From Vibrio gigantis (GTDB lineage: Bacteria; Pseudomonadota; Gammaproteobacteria; Enterobacterales; Vibrionaceae), in assembly GCF_024347515.1 (NCBI RefSeq), contig NZ_AP025493.1:1674001-1738000 (forward strand): a DNA stretch of 64,000 bases, in the 5' to 3' direction. Below, in pieces: positions 1 to 8,320 of the stretch. Below the pieces are notes generated by a model. That model was not told the DNA's origin. It worked only from the letters and a program-made list of their open reading frames with translations, and made no database searches. Positions within the stretch are counted from its first letter, which is position 1. The number at the start of each line of letters is the position of its first letter. The translations under genes were made by a program, and so were the position numbers.

Positions 1-1157
1 TCACGTACCGCACGTTTGTAGTTCCGAAAATCGACATCATTGAATGCTTCTACCATCATCTCAAAATTCCAAAAACCACGATAAATTGTTGTGCCATCAC
101 CATTTAATTCGCAATACCCAGAGTGGAAGTACGCATGGGCATTAATGGTTTGATAAAACTGAAGCATGAAAGGTTGCTCAATGATAGTGAAGCCGATCTT
201 ATAGCCTATTTGATGTAATACACTCATCAGCTCTTTTTGAGCAAGGTAGAGGAAATAGAGCTTTTGTTGGGTATTGCCACTGACTGTCAGACGCAACACT
301 TCACACAGAGCGTGTTTAGCAGACAATTGTAGCTGGAATTGTTGGTCAAATTCTGGGAGAGAGTAACACTTTGGCAATGTAGGCGGTGTGAGAAGTTGTA
401 GCTTCGCTAGTTCATCATAGCCGTAATTGGGTAAACAGTATTGCCATTGCTCATTGCTGAACGGCGGTGCGTAACTTAGCCAAGTATCATTCTTGGACCA
501 GTCTTGAATCAGCGCGGAGGAAACCAGCGTCGGAGTTGCTTCGTTGACAGGATGTTTGAGCAAAATAAAATGCTTACCTGCCTGAGAAAGGTGCAATAAA
601 GGCAACATCTCAAACCATTTCTCACCCTTGATGAATACCTCAAGATTGCTTAAAGCAATGGCATCGCAGATTGGCATTCCTTGTGGGTGACTCGGTGTTT
701 GTACCAAAAGTGGGTCATGCTCGATCTGCTCAATGATCGCACCATAATAAGCACTGTCATTGATGGGGAGGTCGACATGATAAAGAGGGCCTGAATTTAA
801 TGGTGATTTTGCTTTTATCGCAGCAATTTCGCACTCACACCAAAAATCTAACCAATGCATATAGCACTGTCCTACCGCTTCCTCAAGGCGCACGATCTCT
901 GCTGATAATGCATTTGGATAGCGTTGAATCAGATCTCGATAGTCCATTAATTCAAACAGTACCGAATAGCTTTTGTTTTGATGCTCAGGGAAAAGTAATT
1001 CTAATTGGCTTCTACGATATTCAGTCACGTTTTGGAAAAGCTCAGTGCGCTCTTGTGACTGATAAGTGTTGATGACGAGCTCTATCAGCGCTCGCTGTTT
1101 TATTTCGATAGACAGACTGCTAGCCAACAGTGAGCCTAAAGACGACATTAATTTCAT
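1..1157 (-). CDS. luxM: LuxM/AinS-family acyl-homoserine-lactone synthase, 3' end cut by the window edge
   Basis: An open frame of 385 codons starts at the ATG read from 1157 and runs off the left edge without a stop. The protein starts MKLMSSLGSLL and near the edge contains GYKIGFTIIEQP, then YRGFWNFEMM and DFRNYKRAVR, which I recognise as the C-terminal part of the LuxM/AinS/VanM autoinducer synthase family. These enzymes are about 390-400 residues, so only a few residues are missing. They make an acyl-homoserine lactone from S-adenosylmethionine and an acyl donor, and are unrelated to LuxI. In known Vibrio genomes the receptor kinase gene luxN/ainR follows directly, which here would lie outside the window. 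The leader has only an AGG six bases from the ATG, inside a palindrome that also matches the Qrr sRNA core (see 1162-1176). The family call rests on recalled similarity, not a search. Confidence 0.7.
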   Translation of the reverse strand, partial: MKLMSSLGSLLASSLSIEIKQRALIELVINTYQSQERTELFQNVTEYRRSQLELLFPEHQNKSYSVLFELMDYRDLIQRYPNALSAEIVRLEEAVGQCYMHWLDFWCECEIAAIKAKSPLNSGPLYHVDLPINDSAYYGAIIEQIEHDPLLVQTPSHPQGMPICDAIALSNLEVFIKGEKWFEMLPLLHLSQAGKHFILLKHPVNEATPTLVSSALIQDWSKNDTWLSYAPPFSNEQWQYCLPNYGYDELAKLQLLTPPTLPKCYSLPEFDQQFQLQLSAKHALCEVLRLTVSGNTQQKLYFLYLAQKELMSVLHQIGYKIGFTIIEQPFMLQFYQTINAHAYFHSGYCELNGDGTTIYRGFWNFEMMVEAFNDVDFRNYKRAVR

Positions 1158-1824
1158 GTTTAACCTAGCCTAGGTTTATATAATTATTTTTATTCGCTCT
1201 GCACTATCTACAGGACACTGATTTTAGGTATGTATTTGAAGTTAGGTTACTTTGAGCGAGCTAATCGTAACTTTACTTGTGTCTATAGTGTGCGAGGTAA
1301 GTTGCATAATCGGGCGAGATTTTACTACTTGCGCTCACTCTTAACAATAAAGATTTACCATATCTGAATGAAATCAAGGATGAATAAAATATAATATTAT
1401 CAACAGCTTGTAGGTTGAATTGACGTTTTTAAACCAGACATGATCAAGCCGAGCATAAACTTTTGAGTTTATAAAATAATCTTAAATATCTATTTTTTGA
1501 ACCAACATCATAATCCATATCAAGGTGAGCCCATCTTATTAATCATGAGGGGGAATATCAGTAACTCAAAGCATTTGGTTAAATGATTGGTTGTATTTGT
1601 CTTATACTCGCTTATTACATCGCTATCATTTTAACGATTTAAATATCAGAGGAGTAAAAGCAGGGCATTAGTGTCCGGCTTTGTTTTTCTGACAATCTTC
1701 TGTGTTTATAGAGTAGTTACACCATAATCTCTGATGAAGTGATGACATTCGAGGTTTAAGCTTGCCTGCATATGAAACATTATGGCGAGTAATCCCTCGT
1801 GAATGATTGAGGTAGAGAGAATTT
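1158..1824. other. Long intergenic region between luxM and the lipoprotein gene
   Basis: This 667-base stretch separates divergent genes and is AT-rich. Apart from the palindrome at its left end I see no open frame with a good ribosome site, no tRNA-like fold and no clear terminator. It must hold both divergent promoters. A purine-rich AGAGGAG near 1650 has no usable start codon after it. Confidence 0.5.
1162..1176 (-). promoter_or_regulatory. Palindrome over the luxM Shine-Dalgarno, with candidate Qrr sRNA pairing site
   Basis: The 15 bases form a perfect inverted repeat, AACCTAG-C-CTAGGTT, ending five bases before the luxM start codon. On the luxM mRNA the stretch GGCUAGGU (1170 to 1163) is an exact eight-base complement of ACCUAGCC, which I recall as part of the conserved core of the Vibrio Qrr quorum-sensing sRNAs. 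It includes the AGG that must serve as the ribosome binding site. Qrr repression of luxMN mRNA is known in Vibrio harveyi. As a hairpin (six pairs, three-base loop) the element could also hide the binding site itself. Confidence 0.5.
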
Positions 1825-2199
1825 ATGAAGAAAGTACTATTGGTAAGCTTGTTTAGTGTTGCGGCGCTAGCAGGGTGTAGTCAAAAATCTGAGGTTCCAA
1901 CTCAACCGCAAGAGAATACGAACCCTATCTGTAGCACAAAAGATCTGACTGGTGGTTGGTCGCAAAGCGATATAACACCAGAAGCTAAGCAAGCTTTAGA
2001 CGTGGTTCTTGCCCAAATGAACACTTCAGCTGGGCTCAAGCAGATCTTGAGTGTTCGAACTCAGGTTGTCGCGGGTTTGAATTACGCTATTGAGTTTGAA
2101 ATGGATAATGGTGAAGTGTGGAATACCATCGTCTATCGCTCTCTACAAGGTGACATCGAAATGACGCAGCCTGCACAGAAAGGCCGTTTGTGTTCATAG
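1825..2199 (+). CDS. Small lipoprotein of unknown function
   Basis: The 124-residue product starts MKKVLLVSLFSVAALAGC, a typical lipoprotein signal with lipobox LAGC, so Cys18 should be lipidated. The following Ser does not match the Asp+2 inner-membrane retention signal, so outer-membrane placement is likely. The mature part holds two more cysteines (near residue 36 and at the second-last position) that could form a disulfide. I recognise no named domain; the middle LSVRTQVVAGLNYAIEFEMDNGEVW recalls the cystatin-like fold of small secreted proteins, but only loosely. The start is supported by GAGAGAA six bases upstream. A strong terminator follows, so it appears monocistronic. Confidence 0.8.
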   Translation: MKKVLLVSLFSVAALAGCSQKSEVPTQPQENTNPICSTKDLTGGWSQSDITPEAKQALDVVLAQMNTSAGLKQILSVRTQVVAGLNYAIEFEMDNGEVWNTIVYRSLQGDIEMTQPAQKGRLCS

Positions 2200-2233
2200 T
2201 TTAGAGGCGTCTGTAACTTGTTAGACAGCAAAT

Positions 2234-2266
2234 GAAAAATGGCTCCGTATCGGGAGCCATTTTTGT
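2234..2266 (+). terminator. Rho-independent terminator after the lipoprotein gene
   Basis: AAAAATGGCTCC and GGAGCCATTTTT pair around a short loop, followed by a T-rich run. The A-tract on the other side lets it also serve the convergent gene that ends at 2295. Confidence 0.85.
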
Positions 2267-2294
2267 TTTTAAGAAGATAGATTTATAGAACGTT

Positions 2295-2873
2295 TTAATC
2301 GGCCAGTTCGGGTTCAGCTAACTCTTGTATACAAGCGCGGCTGATGTCTTCATCAATATAGGCCATTCCCAGCTTGTTTAAGTAATCCATACGATCAGCA
2401 GTGCGAAGTTCAATGTCAGGGCCTGCTATGTTGTTCTCTTGATAAACCTTAGCCATGTGAACCATGAACTGTTCGCCAACACTCATCATCAACAAGCTCA
2501 TTGCTCCCACGTCCGGTCTTACTTTGGCACGTTGCTTTTCAAATAGGTTTACCGCTAATACGATAGGCTGTTCTTCTCCTTCGAAACGAACACTGCGCTC
2601 ACGAACGGTTTGTTGCGCCCAGTAATACGCCAGCTCTTTACTCTGAGTCAGGAATACTGGTTCAACCGACTCGGTGTAGTTATTGCCAATCGTTGCCATG
2701 GTTTTTGAAGCGGCCTCATTGAGTGCTTTGTCTCCAGAACGTTTCAGGCCTTGCCCTTTAATTGAAGCAAGCAAGGCTGAAGATGTGCCGTGATACCAAG
2801 TATCACCCGTTGCGAAACCATTTTCTGATAGCAGCGTTTTTGCATCTTGTAGGTGTTTAGGTATTGAAGTCAT
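2295..2873 (-). CDS. Hypothetical protein with ADP-ribosyltransferase-like N-terminal motif
   Basis: The product is 192 residues from the ATG at 2873, which has GAGAG five bases upstream; an in-frame TTG four codons earlier has no such support. No named family is recognised with confidence. The segment WYHGTSSALLASIKGQGL (about residues 27-44) has the H-G-T/S and following G-L pattern seen where NAD binds in KptA- and PARP-like ADP-ribosyltransferases. The later VFLTQSKELAYYWA resembles the strand-helix after it in the same fold. A clear catalytic Glu motif is not evident, so activity is uncertain. No signal peptide or membrane segment is present, so it is probably cytoplasmic. It stands alone between terminators. 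Confidence 0.7.
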   Translation of the reverse strand: MTSIPKHLQDAKTLLSENGFATGDTWYHGTSSALLASIKGQGLKRSGDKALNEAASKTMATIGNNYTESVEPVFLTQSKELAYYWAQQTVRERSVRFEGEEQPIVLAVNLFEKQRAKVRPDVGAMSLLMMSVGEQFMVHMAKVYQENNIAGPDIELRTADRMDYLNKLGMAYIDEDISRACIQELAEPELAD

Positions 2874-2987
2874 AGGCACTCTCAATCAAAAAGAAACATT
2901 AACAAACAGGAATCTCAAAAAACATGAATACAGTTAGCTTAAACAGATGTTGCTTAGCTGACCGTGGTGTAGAACACAATTCTCAGA

Positions 2988-3026
2988 CTTTGAGATAAAG
3001 CCGGCAGTAGAAGCTTTATCTCAAAG
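2988..3026. repeat. Perfect 14-bp inverted repeat downstream of aceA
   Basis: CTTTGAGATAAAGC (2988-3001) is matched exactly by GCTTTATCTCAAAG (3013-3026) around an 11-base loop. There is no long T-tract on either side. A second near-perfect G/C-rich pair, GCCTTCCCCCG (about 3025-3036) with CGGGGGGAGGC (about 3063-3074), lies between it and aceA. Together they probably end or stabilise the aceA transcript. Confidence 0.6.
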
Positions 3027-3087
3027 CCTTCCCCCGGATCTTACCTAAGTAAGAGAGAAGGGCGGGGGGAGGCTTTAGTTTTAGCGA

Positions 3088-4686
3088 TTAATCAAATTGG
3101 TTAGACGTATTCGCTTCGCCTGCTGCTTTTAGTGCATTCTCACCAGCGAAGTACTCTTTGTGGTCATCACCGATGTCTGAACCAGACATGTTTTGGTGTT
3201 TAACACATGCGATACCTTGGCGGATCTCTTTACGTTGAACATTAGCAACGTAACCCAACATGCCTTGGTCGCCGAAGTACTCTTTCGCAAGGTTGTCGGT
3301 AGACAGCGCTGCAGTGTGGTAAGTAGGTAGAGTAATCAAGTGGTGGAAGATACCCGCTTCACGAGATGCGTCCGCTTGGAATGTACGAATCTTCTCGTCA
3401 GCACTTGCAGACAGTTCAGTTCCATCGTATTCCGCGCTCATTAGGTTTGCACGGTCGTAAGCTGATACATCTTTACCTTCAGCAACCAATGCATCGTAAG
3501 CTTGTTGACGGAAGTTTAGCGTCCAGTTGAATGATGGAGAGTTGTTGTAAACCAGTTTCGCGTTAGGGTGAACTTCGCGAACGCCATCCATCATCTCTTT
3601 GATTTGGCCGATGTGTGGTTTCTCAGTCTCAATCCAAAGTAGGTCAGCACCTGCGTTGATTGCTTCAATACAGTCGAATACACAACGGTCTTCGCCCGTA
3701 CCTTGGCGGAATTGGTATAAGCCTGAAGGTAGACGCTTAGGTCGAACTAGCTTGCCGTCACGGTTAAAGCAAACGTCGCCTTCTGCCATATCTGCAACAT
3801 CGATCTCTTCAACATCTAGGTATGAGTTGTAGATATCGCCTTGGTCGCCCGGCTCTTTCACTACTGCGATTTCTTTTGTTAGACCAGCGCCTTGAGAATC
3901 GGTACGAGCAACAATAACGCCGTTGTCGATGCCTAGTTCAAGGAAAGCGTAACGAAGTGCGCGAAGTTTTGCGTGGAAGTCAGCGTGTGGAACCGTTACT
4001 TTGCCGTCTTGGTGACCACATTGCTTCTCATCGGCAACTTGGTTTTCAATTTGTAGACAACATGCGCCCGCTTCAATCATCTGTTTAGCCATTAGGTAAG
4101 TCGCTTCTGCGTTACCGAAACCTGCATCGATATCGGCAATGATTGGCACTACATGTGTTACGTGGTTGTCAATTTTGTCTTGAATACGATCTTGTAGGTT
4201 TACATCGCCTGCTTCACGGGCTGCATCCAGTTCACGGAATAAGCCACCTAGTTCACGAGCATCAGCTTGGCGCAGGAATGTGTATAGTTCTTCTACTAGG
4301 CCTGCAACCGATGTTTTCTCATGCATTGATTGGTCTGGAAGTGGACCAAAGTCTGAGCGAAGTGCTGCAACCATCCAACCTGAAAGGTATAGGTAGCGGC
4401 GATCTGTCTTGCCATCAAAGTGCTTCTTAATAGAAATCAGTTTTTGTTGACCGATAAAACCATGCCAGCAACCTAAAGATTGAGTGTATTGAGAGCTGTC
4501 TTTGTCGTAAGCCTCCATATCCGCACGCATGATATCTGCCGTGTATTGCGCGATATCTAGACCTGTTTTGAATTTGTTTTGAGCTCGCATACGAGCAGCA
4601 GATTCAGCATTGATTGCATCCCATGGAGCACCTGCAGCGCTTTTTGCAACTTCTATCATTTCGATATCTTGTGTAATTTGCGACAT
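3088..4686 (-). CDS. aceA: Isocitrate lyase
   Basis: The enzyme splits isocitrate into glyoxylate and succinate, the first step of the glyoxylate shunt. The 532-residue product belongs to the longer isocitrate lyase type (about 530 residues, as in Pseudomonas and Vibrio) rather than the 434-residue E. coli type. The barrel motif PIIADIDAGFG is at 181-191 and the catalytic loop KQCGH at 221-225, with the active cysteine at 223; the usual KKCGH has Gln here in place of the second Lys. The metal- and substrate-binding stretch VARTDSQGA follows. It is transcribed divergently from a LysR regulator and lies close to malate synthase, so one regulator probably controls both shunt enzymes. The start is well supported (AAGGAAT before ATG). 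Confidence 0.97.
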   Translation of the reverse strand: MSQITQDIEMIEVAKSAAGAPWDAINAESAARMRAQNKFKTGLDIAQYTADIMRADMEAYDKDSSQYTQSLGCWHGFIGQQKLISIKKHFDGKTDRRYLYLSGWMVAALRSDFGPLPDQSMHEKTSVAGLVEELYTFLRQADARELGGLFRELDAAREAGDVNLQDRIQDKIDNHVTHVVPIIADIDAGFGNAEATYLMAKQMIEAGACCLQIENQVADEKQCGHQDGKVTVPHADFHAKLRALRYAFLELGIDNGVIVARTDSQGAGLTKEIAVVKEPGDQGDIYNSYLDVEEIDVADMAEGDVCFNRDGKLVRPKRLPSGLYQFRQGTGEDRCVFDCIEAINAGADLLWIETEKPHIGQIKEMMDGVREVHPNAKLVYNNSPSFNWTLNFRQQAYDALVAEGKDVSAYDRANLMSAEYDGTELSASADEKIRTFQADASREAGIFHHLITLPTYHTAALSTDNLAKEYFGDQGMLGYVANVQRKEIRQGIACVKHQNMSGSDIGDDHKEYFAGENALKAAGEANTSNQFD

Positions 4687-4816
4687 AACTATTCCTTAGT
4701 TTCACGTGGGGTATGGTTGCCAAATTGGCTTGGATTAAAACTTTGCTATGGACAAAGAATAACCACGCATGTGATAATTTTGTTAATTTATAGTTATTAT
4801 ATTCGGTATTTTTCTT

Positions 4817-5770
4817 ATGAATATTGCTCGTATAGACCTTAATTTACTTGTGTATTTAGACATGTTGCTACGTGAAAGAAACGTTACACGAGCGGCAAAT
4901 CAATTAGGAATAACTCAACCAGCCATGAGTAATGGACTGCGCCGACTACGCGATCTGTTTGAAGATCCGCTATTGGTGAGAACCAGTGAAGGGATGGTGC
5001 CGACCGAGCGCGCGCAAAAGTTGCAACCGCTGATCCGCAACATCTTGGCGAATGTAGAAAAGACACTACAGCCGACCACAGAGTTTAATGCAGAAGACAG
5101 TGAGCGCGTGTTTCGTATCATGGCGAGTGACTATGCTGAGTCGACCATTATTCAGCCGCTATTGAAAAAACTGAGCGAGATAGCGCCGAAAATACGACTG
5201 GATATAATGACGCCAAGTGACGTGAGTTATCAGGATGTAGAACAAGGCACCGTGGATATTATCATCAACCGTTTTGATGACATCCCACAGTCCTTTCACC
5301 AGATGAGCCTTTGGCACGACGGGTTTTCTTGTCTATTCAGCTGTGATAATCCAATAGCCGATAACTTTGATATTTTGTCCTATTTAAAAGCGCAACATAT
5401 CTGGGTAAGTAAGACGGGGATGGGAACCGGAGTGGGGATCAACCCAAGTGAAGCGCAAAAGCTCGGTTGGATAGATGAAGCGTTAATGCGCATTGGTAAA
5501 ACCCGCAATATCACGGTGTTTACCCGACATTACCTATCTGCGATTCTCTTCGCTCAGCAGAAAAACCTTATCCTTACTATTCCAACCAAAGCCGCGCAAT
5601 TGCAGCGCAACAACCCTAATTTGTTAATCAAACCAGCCCCATTTGCGATTGAACCCTTTGAGGTAAAGATGGCGTGGAGCCCATTGTTACAAACCAATCC
5701 AGACCACCAGTGGATGCGTCGCTTGATCAAAAGTGTCGCCAATGAAATCGAAAGTGGTGTGACGGGATAA
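4817..5770 (+). CDS. LysR-family regulator between the two glyoxylate-shunt genes
   Basis: The product is 317 residues with the usual N-terminal winged helix-turn-helix (about residues 5-64, RAANQLGITQPAMSNGLRRL) and a substrate-binding domain to the end. It lies 130 bases from the divergent aceA and 117 bases before malate synthase G on the same strand. LysR proteins usually control a divergent neighbour, so aceA is the likely target, and glcB may be too. The inducer cannot be read from sequence; glyoxylate or acetate-derived compounds are plausible by context only. The start lacks a strong ribosome site, but the first residues MNIARIDLNLLVYLDMLL match the family's usual N terminus. The AT-rich gap 4687-4816 must hold both promoters and the operator. 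Confidence 0.9.
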   Translation: MNIARIDLNLLVYLDMLLRERNVTRAANQLGITQPAMSNGLRRLRDLFEDPLLVRTSEGMVPTERAQKLQPLIRNILANVEKTLQPTTEFNAEDSERVFRIMASDYAESTIIQPLLKKLSEIAPKIRLDIMTPSDVSYQDVEQGTVDIIINRFDDIPQSFHQMSLWHDGFSCLFSCDNPIADNFDILSYLKAQHIWVSKTGMGTGVGINPSEAQKLGWIDEALMRIGKTRNITVFTRHYLSAILFAQQKNLILTIPTKAAQLQRNNPNLLIKPAPFAIEPFEVKMAWSPLLQTNPDHQWMRRLIKSVANEIESGVTG

Positions 5771-5887
5771 CACAGTTTTTGTGGTATTTCTTTTGTGAAT
5801 ATCCAATATAAACGGCATAAATTAGCTAAATTTTCGTCAGTTACGTAAATTTATTTAGTAGTCAGCGGTTAATTTGAGAGAGATTTT

Positions 5888-8074
5888 ATGAGCAGTCGTA
5901 TTCAACAGGGAAGCTTGAGCATTGATAGCACCCTCTACCAATTAATTAATGAGCAGGTCATTCCTGGAACAGGCATAGTCGCAGAGGACTTTTGGCAATC
6001 TTTCGCAGCCATCCTTAAAGATCTGGCACCAAAGAATCGTGCACTGCTTATCAAGCGTGAAGATCTTCAACATCAAATCGATGTGTGGCACCAAGAGCGT
6101 GCTGGTCAAACATTAGATGCTGCAGAGTACAAACAGTTCCTACAGCAGATCGGCTACCTAGTACCTGAAGGCGAAGACTTTCAAGTTACTACCGCAAGCG
6201 TAGAGCCTGAAATCGCAACACAAGCTGGGCCGCAGCTTGTGGTACCTATCATGAATGCACGTTTTGCACTTAACGCAGCAAACGCGCGCTGGGGCAGTTT
6301 ATATGATGCGCTCTACGGCACTGATGTGATCAGCGAAAGCGACGGCGCAGAGAAAGGTGGAAGCTTTAACCCTGTTCGTGGCGCTAAAGTAGTGAGCTAT
6401 GCTCGCGGCTTCCTTGATGACGCCGCGCCGCTGAATGGTGTTTCTCATAAAGACGTGACCAAATACAGCATCAGCAATGTGAGCATTGGCAACACGCTGA
6501 CAGCAACGCTAGATAATGGCGAAGAAGTCACTCTCATTGATCGCAACCAGTTTATTGGTTACCAAGGAGACGCAAGCGCGCCTTCTTGTATCCTGCTTAA
6601 ACACAATAATCTCCATATCGAAATTCAAATCGACCCGAGCGCGCCAATCGGTAGCGTCGATGTTGCAGGTATTAAAGATGTGCTGGTGGAATCGGCACTG
6701 ACTACGATTATGGATTGCGAAGATTCTGTCGCTGCCGTTGACGGCGAAGACAAAGCATTGGCTTACCGCAACTGGTTAGGCTTAATGAAGGGTGACCTAC
6801 AAGAGTCGCTAGAGAAAAACGGCAAAACCATCGTTCGTAATCTAAACCCCGATCGTCAATACACCAGTGTGACGGGGGGTGAAATCTCACTTAAAGGTCG
6901 CAGCATGTTGTTCATACGCAATGTGGGCCACCTAATGACTAACCCTGCAATTATTGATGCTGAAGGTAATGAAGTGCCTGAAGGTATCATGGATGGCATG
7001 GTTACCTCGCTTATCGCAATGCACGATTTAAAGGGGAATAGCCCTTACCAAAACTCGACCGCGAACAGCATCAATATTGTTAAACCTAAGATGCATGGCC
7101 CTGAAGAAGTGGCTTTCACCAATGAACTGTTTGGTCGCATTGAGGATGCATTAGGTTTAGATCGCTTCACGATCAAAGTTGGCATCATGGACGAAGAGCG
7201 TCGTACCTCTGTGAACTTGAAAGAGTGTATTCGCGCAGCCAAAGACCGTGTCGTATTTATCAACACAGGTTTCCTAGACCGAACGGGTGATGAGATCCAC
7301 ACCAGTATGGAGGCGGGTCCTTTTGCTCCTAAAACACAGCTGAAAACCATGACATGGATTGGCGCATACGAAGATCAAAACGTTGATCTTGGCTTAGCTT
7401 GTGGCCTGCAAGGTAAAGCCCAGATTGGTAAAGGTATGTGGCCAGAGCCAGATAACATGGCCAAGATGATGGACGCGAAAATTGGACACCCACAAGCCGG
7501 TGCCAATACCGCTTGGGTTCCTTCTCCAACTGCGGCTACTCTGCATGCCTTGCACTATCACAAGGTGAGTGTTCCTAGTCGCCAGAAAGAGCTTCGTGAG
7601 CGTGTGAGAGCAAATGTTGACGATATTCTTACTATCCCGCTGCTAGGCAACCAAAAGCTTACTGCTCAAGATATCCAAAATGAACTGGACAACAATACTC
7701 AAGGTATTCTTGGTTACGTAGTTCGTTGGATAGACCAAGGCGTAGGTTGTTCGAAAGTGCCTGATATTAACGATGTAGGGTTAATGGAAGACCGTGCGAC
7801 GCTGCGTATTTCAAGCCAACACATCGCTAACTGGTTACGTCATGGTATTTGTGAGGAAGCCCAAGTAATGAAAACCATGAAGCGTATGGCAGCAGTGGTT
7901 GATGAGCAAAATGCAGGAGATCCAAGCTACCAAAACATGGCGCCTGATTTTGAAAACAGCATTGCGTTTTCAGCAGCGTGTCAGTTGGTATTTGAAGGCT
8001 GTGCTCAGCCGAGTGGTTATACCGAGCCAGTGTTACACGCGATGCGTCTAAAGCTGAAAGCTCAGAGTGCTTGA
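5888..8074 (+). CDS. glcB: Malate synthase G
   Basis: Condenses glyoxylate with acetyl-CoA to malate, the second shunt step. At 728 residues it matches the monomeric G isoform (about 720). The N-terminal helical clasp (1-90) is followed by barrel strands. The inserted alpha/beta domain spans about 140-340 with the DCEDS motif at 276-280, which holds a magnesium-binding Glu. FIRNVGH follows with the catalytic Arg at about 344, then GIMDEERRTSVN near 433, and the C-terminal plug carries MEDRATLRISSQ with the catalytic Asp. It is preceded by GAGAGAG and ends at a terminator. A short protein encoded at 25386-25958 is related to its inserted domain. The symbol aceB is also used for this gene in Vibrio annotation. 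Confidence 0.96.
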   Translation: MSSRIQQGSLSIDSTLYQLINEQVIPGTGIVAEDFWQSFAAILKDLAPKNRALLIKREDLQHQIDVWHQERAGQTLDAAEYKQFLQQIGYLVPEGEDFQVTTASVEPEIATQAGPQLVVPIMNARFALNAANARWGSLYDALYGTDVISESDGAEKGGSFNPVRGAKVVSYARGFLDDAAPLNGVSHKDVTKYSISNVSIGNTLTATLDNGEEVTLIDRNQFIGYQGDASAPSCILLKHNNLHIEIQIDPSAPIGSVDVAGIKDVLVESALTTIMDCEDSVAAVDGEDKALAYRNWLGLMKGDLQESLEKNGKTIVRNLNPDRQYTSVTGGEISLKGRSMLFIRNVGHLMTNPAIIDAEGNEVPEGIMDGMVTSLIAMHDLKGNSPYQNSTANSINIVKPKMHGPEEVAFTNELFGRIEDALGLDRFTIKVGIMDEERRTSVNLKECIRAAKDRVVFINTGFLDRTGDEIHTSMEAGPFAPKTQLKTMTWIGAYEDQNVDLGLACGLQGKAQIGKGMWPEPDNMAKMMDAKIGHPQAGANTAWVPSPTAATLHALHYHKVSVPSRQKELRERVRANVDDILTIPLLGNQKLTAQDIQNELDNNTQGILGYVVRWIDQGVGCSKVPDINDVGLMEDRATLRISSQHIANWLRHGICEEAQVMKTMKRMAAVVDEQNAGDPSYQNMAPDFENSIAFSAACQLVFEGCAQPSGYTEPVLHAMRLKLKAQSA

Positions 8075-8207
8075 GTCGGAAAGTGCTGAGCCGCAGATAA
8101 GCGGAAGCACAAAAAGCCCAAATCACTGAAATAGAAAAGTGATCTAATAATAAAAACAGAGAAAGAAAAATACTAAAAAAGAAACCCCCTTTAACCGAGC
8201 CCAAGGT

Positions 8208-8235
8208 GCCGCGCTTTATAGCGCGGCTTTTTTTT
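8208..8235 (+). terminator. Rho-independent terminator after malate synthase G
   Basis: GCCGCGCT and AGCGCGGC form an eight-base GC-rich stem with a four-base loop, followed by eight T residues. Confidence 0.9.
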
Positions 8236-8320
8236 AGCTGTTAGTTAGATGCTGGATCTGAGATTGGAAGTGAAAAGCAGCTATATTATTTCCCACCGAA
8301 GCTTAATTTTCGCCAAAACC

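Noticed and set aside
800..1072. Plus-strand open frame of 90 codons
   Set aside because: It lies inside the continuous minus-strand luxM frame and has no ribosome site or recognisable protein.
1162..1176. A LuxR-type lux box upstream of luxM
   Set aside because: The palindrome is 15 bases with arms AACCTAG/CTAGGTT; lux boxes are 20 bases with ACCTG and CAGGT at the ends. The position over the ribosome site and the Qrr match fit RNA control better.
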